This document shows, piece after piece, positions 6,101-10,813 of a stretch of DNA of 10,813 nucleotides. The position numbers and the translations under genes were made by a program. Origin of the DNA: Bondarzewia mesenterica (lineage: Eukaryota > Basidiomycota > Agaricomycetes > Russulales > Bondarzewiaceae); assembly GCA_004802705.1 (NCBI GenBank), contig SGPL01000832.1, forward strand, positions 1 to 10,813, given 5' to 3'. Position 1 is the first letter of the stretch. Every line of letters starts with the position of its first letter. The notes under the pieces are model-generated. The model made no database searches. It had not been told where the DNA came from and saw only the letters and a program-made list of their open reading frames with translations.

Positions 6101-9077
6101 TGAGATGATGCACCGCATTTTCCAGCTGCAGCAGAACTACCTGATGCTCGGTACTATTCTGACTTACGGCGAGCCAGGACGCGGCACTGAAATCGCTTCG
6201 ACNTTGTACACCAACGTGCCNGGAGGGTCTATNCGGAATACNTTNCATCTTTTNAATATCTTTTGTTTTCGCGGCTCGTGGGGCAAGACGGCNATGGCCA
6301 CNGGACGCGATCGAGTGATGGNAAGGGCACCCTTGCCGGAAATCGGTCGCTTGTGGGTCCGNTTTCTCGTCTTTTTGCGACCGTTATANGCGGAATGGCA
6401 GTTTGTTTTTCGGCCCCACATGTACANCAACGCACAACGATANGTCTTCGCAGGACTGTACNGCCCTGTGACCACCAGCGANATTTCGCNTGCCCTGTCA
6501 ACGTTTACTCATNNGCGACTGGNAATCAAGCTCAANCTCGCGACGTTTCGGCAGTTCATGGCNTTCATCACGTCCTGCAACAGGGACGTCTTTCAAGGCA
6601 CGGACACNTCGACCACGGCTGCTCACGATCAATTCGGGCACAANGACCTGACCAACGCTCAANATTACGGAGGCGACGCGCGACTNCCGCAAGGACTCGA
6701 TCGCACCNTTTTCATGTCGACNCTCAGGATGAGCGCNACCATGCACGTCCTCTATGGCCATCCGCCNCATCTCCTTGTCGCGTTGGAAGTGGGCAACGCT
6801 CATCGGCTGCNGGTGCGCGAGCTCGTNCGATCCATCCAGCNTCCGGAAGTGGCCCCGCTCTCCGTTCANACGGCGGCGNCGTTACCTTTGCCCAACGCCA
6901 TCGCTCAGTCTGTNCGGGACATGNTGATGCCCGACATNGTGCGGCATGGNGNTCGCGTCCTCTCGCAAGCGTATTCGTCTGTCGTGGAGCTNTTTTTGCC
7001 CCAACAGACGTTTCCCCACACGGTCCCGCTNAGGCAGACGGCGACTNNAATGACCCANCCNTTNATCTTGCNNCAGCTNCGNCGCTTCATGGGTGTGCAG
7101 GGCAGCACGCTNGGCTTCAAGAACGTAGAGCAAGCGCTCGTCACTCAGCTGATGTANGAGGGAAANATACACGTAGGATACGTGTCAGCGACCGGTGCGT
7201 TTTGTTTCAATTTGTCTAACTTCCCGTTCATCCGTCGTCAGGTTCGGGCAAGACGATGCCGGGACTCCTCAACGCNGCGGTCNTNGACGAGGGACGGACC
7301 ACACTGTGGATTCTTCCCCTCAAGTCGATGCACGAGCAATACAAGGCANGCAGCAAGGCGCACGGCATTGCCTGCCAAACCTGGTCGCNNACGACTTCTG
7401 TNAATCNNCCTCCNGCGAACACNCTCGTCACCATCGAGCTCACNCAAGGCGAGCTNTTTCATCAGTTCGTGAAGAANGCGCANGCCGCAGGACGTCTAGC
7501 GCGAATCATCNTGGACGAGGCACATCTCGCCATGCTGCACGACGTNTTTCGTGAGGTCATGCTCACACTTCGNTGGTTNNCCCAGCTCAACGTTCAGNTN
7601 GTNTTGATGACCGCCACCCTTCCGCCCTCTCTCGAGGCCGATCTGTTCGCGGCGTTCGGCATCACNACCTACCAAGTCACTCGCAGCAAGACGAGCCGAC
7701 GCAACATCTCCTACAAGGTCGTGCGCTGCGTCTCNGCTGCGATGGAGGCCGCTGTCGATGCCGAATTTNCCAAGGCCATTGCGTATTCNACNACGAACCG
7801 CGTNCTNATNTTTTGTTTGACNAGGAACGTGGCTGAAGACACGGCGTCTCGCCTCGGCATACCGTACTGCCACGCCTTTCTGCCGGAAGNNGAGATGGAT
7901 AGTCTGTTGGACAGGTTTCGCAAGGGCGTTGTCCGCGCGATCNNGANGACCTCGGTGCTGGGGACTTCGCTCGATGTGGCGGGAGTGACGCACGTCATCC
8001 ACCACGGATATCCTCGGGACATCCTTTCCTATGCCCAAGAATCTGGANGTGCCGCACGCGACGTGAANACNGAACGNGGTTGGTCTGTCGTCGTCGTTCC
8101 TACCGACGGACGCGCGCCTCGATACCCGGCGAAGGATCGATTTGGCGCCCAGCTTTTGCGCGAGTCTATTGACGACGATCGGCATTGTCGCCGCCTCGTC
8201 ATGCAGACGTTNCTTGANGGCGTGGCAGAGCCCTGTTCCATGATGGAGGGCAACACTCATTTGTGCGACGTGTGTGAGCTCAACGNGGCGCAACCTCCCG
8301 ATCGTGCCTCGCCGTCGACGTTCCCGCCAGNGATCTCGTCGCAGCTCTTNGGCAGTGAGTTCGATTCGTCCCGTATCCTACAATTTTAATCCTCTTCTGC
8401 AGAGTCCCCTCNGCCCATCCTTCCGTCCATTCNGTCTNTTTCATCTACAGACACTCTTTCTTCTGCGCCCGTCTCCCTGCAGCTTGCGCGCCACCACTCC
8501 CTCGCTCTCTATCCGAATCTACCGGCTCTTCTTCCCCACTCNGCTCACCTGGCAAAAATCAAGATGTATCTGGACACGTTGGCCACNAGTTGCGTCGTCT
8601 GCTGGCTCNTCGGCAATGACGGCGATCCGGGACATTTGCTCTCGCACTGCCCGCACATCGACCACGGGGAACGCCGGCGATGGCAAGCAATGATCCGCTT
8701 TCCAGAGTCGTTTTGTTATGGGTGCGGCTGTCCGCAGCACGTGAGTCCTCGTACACGTTCCTCGTCCCGTCCTAATTCCTTTCTAGCTACGTTATACTCT
8801 GGAGGACGGACGTGAGGTCTCGCTTCACGATTTCTTGGAAAGTGACGTTGGGCGTTGCGCTTATGCCGACGTCCTGAAGCCTGTGGCGTGGGCCGTCGCT
8901 CATCGCGAGCTCATCACTCGCGAGTTTGTCTCTTCTTATCTCAGAGGCGGACAACCCCTGGACTTGGCCGAGTGTCCGTTTGACCGTTGGGTGACGCTCA
9001 CCAGCGGGACGCAGTTGCCCAATCTCCTCCTCCTCTTCCTGTTCTTTATAGATAGATTAGCACCCCCTGTATTCTGA
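3153..9077 (+). CDS. Gene 3: tyrosine recombinase-like / RecQ-type helicase fusion (9 exons, about 1840 aa)
   Basis: One long gene, by my exon model. Exons are 3153-3301 (end uncertain), 3355-3544, 3599-3980 (end uncertain), 4032-4890, 4944-5591, 5642-7194, 7242-8354, 8403-8740 and 8787-9077. Introns are 46-58 bp. Most have GTGAGT/GTGCGT/GTAAAT donors and exact phases; the exceptions are the 3' ends of exons 1 and 3. Domain order: Cys clusters (residues about 53-130), a Pro/Ser-rich linker, a second Cys/His site (CVRC near 342), a recombinase-like domain (about 900-1100), a RecQ core (about 1245-1545), a RecQ-type zinc module (about 1576-1605) and a CxxCW module (from 1695). Expected activity is ATP-driven 3'-5' DNA unwinding, with possible site-specific strand exchange, in the nucleus. 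Telomere-linked RecQ helicases of fungi are the nearest known analogy. Helicase motifs are complete, so that part may be functional. Single Ns occur only between 6203 and 8609, suggesting collapsed copies. It could instead be two adjacent genes. Confidence 0.8.
3355..3616 (+). other. Gene 3 N-terminal Cys-rich zinc-binding-like region
   Basis: After the first intron the frame reads LCERCRDLIKKGPRTVHARC, followed by further Cys (QHC) and two more CxxC pairs: CQHC, then CKMC across the intron 3545-3598 (GTGAGT...GGTAG, phase 0). The CKMC pair falls only a few residues after that splice, so splicing completes the cluster. Three CxxC pairs plus isolated Cys and His fit one or two zinc-binding modules, probably for DNA or protein binding. 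I cannot assign a named family. Confidence 0.5.
4300..4530 (+). other. Gene 3 second Cys/His cluster (C2HC-like)
   Basis: The frame reads YHLCVRCHRAF, then about 20 residues later FKVHCC, followed by SVQKFARSRRFSWFPV. A CxxC pair followed by His-Cys looks like a zinc finger. The arrangement in front of a recombinase and helicase is reminiscent of the Cys/His N-terminal modules of multi-copy fungal helicase-type proteins. The family assignment is from memory and unverified. Confidence 0.4.
6100..6720 (+). other. Tyrosine recombinase-like catalytic domain of gene 3
   Basis: Residue numbers follow the exon model. Box I is GRGTEIAS, with Arg923 and Glu926 in the usual R-x-x-E arrangement. A second Arg lies in LATFRQFM (Arg1046). 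QFGH supplies His1076, and a Tyr follows exactly nine positions later (Tyr1085, codon TAC at 6666, no N), the spacing seen between the last His/Trp and the nucleophilic Tyr in XerD and Cre. The first His of the classical HxxR motif is Ala here, and the catalytic Lys is not obvious. Known members of the superfamily cut and rejoin DNA through the Tyr. Activity of this copy is inferred. Confidence 0.65.
6203..8609. other. Cluster of about 105 single ambiguous bases (N)
   Basis: Isolated N or NN calls occur throughout this interval and nowhere else. By hand count 69 are at third, 17 at first and 19 at second codon positions of the gene 3 exons. None is in the introns 7195-7241 and 8355-8402. No N forces a stop, although TAN codons at 6387, 6441 and 7155 could be Tyr or stop. 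The pattern fits a consensus of diverged paralogues or haplotypes better than random sequencing failure. Confidence 0.85.
7180..8285 (+). other. RecQ-type helicase core and zinc module of gene 3
   Basis: Motif I is ATGSGKT (Lys1264), completed exactly by splicing out the intron 7195-7241. Motif Ia is LPLKSMHEQY, motif II DEAH (1352-1355), motif III MTATLPP, motif IV a VLIFCLTRN-like strand, motif V TSVLGTSLDVAGVTHVIHHG and motif VI QESGxAARD (1526-1534). One N sits in the Arg codon position of motif VI (NGT), so Arg is compatible but not proven. The block from HCRRLV through EPC to LCDVC supplies four Cys (1576, 1592, 1602, 1605), as in the RecQ zinc-binding subdomain. The QxxGRxxRD-type motif VI and this zinc module separate it from other superfamily 2 helicases. 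Confidence 0.9.
8585..8745 (+). other. C-terminal CxxCW zinc-like module of gene 3
   Basis: CVVCW (Cys1695) is followed by a His, then Cys four residues further (H-x4-C), a Trp, and CYGCGCP just before the intron 8741-8786 (GTGAGT donor, CTAAT branch, TTCTAG acceptor). The pattern C-x2-C-W...H-x4-C...W...C-x2-C looks like a metal-binding unit placed after the helicase. A related pattern appears in gene 4. Confidence 0.55.
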
Positions 9078-9114
9078 TCAATGCATAACACGTCCTGTTT
9101 TTATTCGTACTTGC

Positions 9115-9129
9115 CCACACCCCATGTGG
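9115..9129. other. CCACA-loop-TGTGG hairpin motif, copy 2 (downstream of gene 3)
   Basis: CCACACCCCATGTGG has the same 5-bp stem and C-rich loop as the copy at 2848-2862. It lies 37 bases after the gene 3 stop. Both copies are preceded by TTG and one more base. Confidence 0.35.
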
Positions 9130-9312
9130 ATAAATTCACTATCCATGTGCACGCTCAGCCGGTTCTCGCAAACATCGGAGGCGGATCTTAAGTCAATTAT
9201 ACCTAAAACGACCTTTTTCCTTCAGAATCGAGCGAACGCAGCATCGGTGAAAGCAAGTCTGGTGTTTCATCCCTCTCAGCGTTGACGTTTCGATTTAACT
9301 TTTCTTTCTACT

Positions 9313-9396
9313 ATGGCCGTACTCGATGATCTGCGCCTTCGGGACGTGCCCGGTGCGTCGGATTCGGCAATGCGCATCCCCTTTTCTGCCAGATAA
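9313..9396 (+). CDS. Possible 27-aa short ORF or leader exon
   Basis: An ATG in good context (ACTATGGCC), after a pyrimidine-rich leader, opens a 27-codon frame beginning MAVLDDLRLRDVPG and ending at TAA. A GTGCGT inside it (after the codons for DVP) is identical to the donor used at 7195, so it could instead be a first exon spliced to something downstream. The TATA box at 9560 argues that gene 4 has its own promoter. No homology is recognised. Confidence 0.2.
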   Translation: MAVLDDLRLRDVPGASDSAMRIPFSAR

Positions 9397-9559
9397 TATA
9401 TCATTCTCCCCTCTCGCTTCTTTGATACCTCAACATCTGGCAACGTCGCAAGCTCGCAATCGTGGGACGCCTGGACCATGATGTCGTTTTTTGCGTGATG
9501 GGTCCGTGCGCCGCTCGTCTGCTCGTCGTCCGTGTGTCTTGCGCGGCGTGTTTGCAGCC

Positions 9560-9566
9560 TATAAAA
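9560..9566 (+). promoter_or_regulatory. TATA box (TATAAAA) of gene 4
   Basis: TATAAAA lies 83 bp upstream of the gene 4 ATG and is followed by a C/T-rich stretch and a T10-type tract, as in many fungal core promoters. It is the best TATA match among the gene upstream regions in the window. Confidence 0.55.
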
Positions 9567-9648
9567 CCTGCGCACGCTCCCCGTCTCTTCCTCAGTCAAT
9601 TTTTTTTTTACTACTCGCCTTCAGCTAGTCCTCTGCAACTCGCTCTCG

Positions 9649-10813
9649 ATGTCTCAAGTCCTTCAATCTGCACCCCTTCCCTTGGCTGTGCCCCCCCCTC
9701 CACAACAGCTGTGAGTGTTGGGCGTCTTTGACCTCCCCACTGACGCGATCGTTTTTATTTAGGTGTGAGTATTGTGGTGCTGATTTATTGACGATCAACC
9801 CAAAGTACCATCGTCGAACCTGCAAGACGAAGTAGACGGAATGCAGATTTCCGCGCAACGAGACCGGCCAGGACGGGCTGGTTACTACCGTCGTGGACGT
9901 TCTCACCATCCACCGCGCGAGGGATGGTCTATTCCACTGCCCGCGGTGCCACACAAACACGAACGACTCGGATTCGATGCGGGTGAGGTCCCATTTCGCC
10001 TAAATATATGCGTTCGGTCTGACGGCGTCCCACAGCGACACGCTGGTCGTTGCTTTCCGCGATCGGATGCCCCGAGCGAAGACGAGGAAGAGGACCCGTC
10101 GCCTCCATCTCCATCGGTGGCTGGCCCGTCTCCTCCCCCCCCCGTTCCCTCGCACTTGTCGCCGGTTCTCACGGAACCTCATGCCCTCCTCTCTCCCCTC
10201 CATTTGCCGTCCACACAAGTTGCCGTCGCAAGCGTGACTGCTGCTCTCCTGCCGGCCCCAAGTGAATTTTTTTTTTTCATCCTCCCGCCTATCTGCATCC
10301 TCACGAGCTCGCCGTAGAATTTGTTGGCAAACGTCCCGCCGGTCATTCGCTCGCGGGTCCATCGGGCCCAAAACGACTGAAGCTGGCGGTTCGGAAGTCT
10401 TCGGCGACCATGTCCACTGGATCGGGGGGATCGCAGGTTTCGGCGGCTCCAGCGAGGCGACCGGCGATGATGATGCCATCGACGATCTTGCACACCGTCC
10501 CCCCCCGACATGGAAACGGAGGAGGTCGAGCCCTCTTCGACGATGACGGCTGTTCTGCCGTCGACCGATGACATTGAGCTTGGGTCGAGCCCGACTGTCG
10601 AGTCGGGCTATCCGTTTAACCGCACGGAAGACGCGCGGTTGGAGATTCTCCATCGCGTCGTCGTGGCCCTCGAAACCGTGTGCCCGTGTTGCTGGGCGAT
10701 CGACAGTATGGTGCAGTCACACCCGCTCAATCTCTGCGAGGGACGACTGGCGACGCATTCCGACGACGCCTGGAGGACTTGGCGCCGCGACAACCTTAGG
10801 TTCGAGGCCAACC
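9649..10813 (+). CDS. Gene 4: CCHC zinc-finger protein with CxxCW module, partial, apparently disrupted
   Basis: Proposed exons are 9649-9710, 9763-9982, 10036-10261 and 10318 to beyond the window. Introns are 9711-9762 (GTGAGT, CTGAC branch, TTTAG), 9983-10035 (GTGAGG...CACAG) and 10262-10317 (GTGAAT...CGTAG). Finger 1 is CEYC...HRRTC (C-x2-C-x11-H-x3-C). Finger 2 is CPRC...HAGRC (C-x2-C-x12-H-x3-C) and is completed by splicing. An acidic patch, a Pro-rich linker and a bipartite NLS-like KR...PKRLKL follow. The last frame encodes CPCCW...HPLNLC...W, like the end of gene 3. Two breaks are visible. A TAG at 9833 lies in frame between the fingers. A frame change is needed at the C8 tract 10499-10506 to reach the final frame, whose ATG is at 10510. 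Either this copy is a pseudogene, or there are sequence errors or separate shorter genes. A nuclear DNA-binding role is inferred. Confidence 0.5.

Larger units (their letters stand above)
9078..9648. other. Intergenic region between genes 3 and 4
   Basis: It contains the second hairpin motif, a short ORF, a TATA box and a T-run leader. CACCCCCTGT at 9061-9070, inside the last codons of gene 3, resembles part of the hairpin motif. A 107-codon frame on the minus strand (9276-9599) is basic and low-complexity and has no supporting signal, so I do not call it. Confidence 0.5.

Noticed and set aside
7496..8293. Minus-strand ORF of 265 codons opposite the helicase
   Set aside because: Shadow frame of the RecQ core; the N phase and helicase motifs support only the + strand.
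9276..9599. Minus-strand ORF of 107 codons
   Set aside because: Basic low-complexity product, overlaps the TATA box and leader of gene 4, no splice or start context.
9841..10035. Alternative start of gene 4 at ATG 9841 in another frame
   Set aside because: That frame lacks Cys pairs and crosses the intron 9983-10035; the frame with the CPRC...HAGRC finger is completed by proper splicing.
10000..10653. Minus-strand ORF of 217 codons
   Set aside because: It is the antisense of gene 4 exons and intron; the Arg/Ser-rich product mirrors GC-rich Pro/Ser coding sequence on the + strand.

Overview
The window looks like nuclear DNA from a filamentous fungus, most likely a basidiomycete (Agaricomycete-like). 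I infer this from many 46-58 bp spliceosomal introns with GTGAGT-type donors, CTRAY-like branch sites (CTAAT, CTGAC) and pyrimidine-rich tracts, moderate-to-high GC, and the large RecQ-type helicase with Cys-rich flanks that such genomes carry in many copies. All recognised genes are on the + strand. No telomeric TTAGGG array, rRNA, tRNA or CRISPR array is visible.

Layout. 1-194: Pro/Ser-rich, no convincing gene. 195-617: a degenerate minisatellite with a 49-bp higher-order unit (19+19+11). 618-1280: upstream region with an intron-like block and small palindromes. 1281-1908: gene 1, a small, very acidic protein (2 exons). 1908-2713: gene 2, an unknown 233-aa protein (3 exons), whose ATG overlaps gene 1's stop in a TGATG. 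2714-3152: intergenic, with a CCACA/TGTGG hairpin motif. 3153-9077: gene 3, one apparent 9-exon gene for a protein of about 1840 residues. It has N-terminal Cys clusters, a tyrosine-recombinase-like domain (RGTE box, distal Arg, GH and Tyr at canonical spacing), a complete RecQ-type helicase core with its zinc module, and a C-terminal CxxCW zinc-like module. 9078-9648: intergenic, with the same hairpin motif and a TATA box. 9649-10813: gene 4, running off the window, with two CCHC fingers, a Pro-rich linker, an NLS-like segment and a CxxCW...H....C module resembling the end of gene 3. Gene 4 is interrupted by an in-frame TAG and a probable frameshift in a C8 tract.

Interpretation (inference). 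The cassette resembles a subtelomeric or mobile helicase locus in which recombinase and helicase are one polypeptide, with neighbouring acidic and zinc-finger proteins as candidate partners. About 105 single N bases lie only between 6203 and 8609, in the coding part of gene 3, and about two thirds fall on third codon positions. That is what a consensus collapsed from diverged, selectively constrained copies would give. It also independently supports the exon frames across the 7195-7241 intron.
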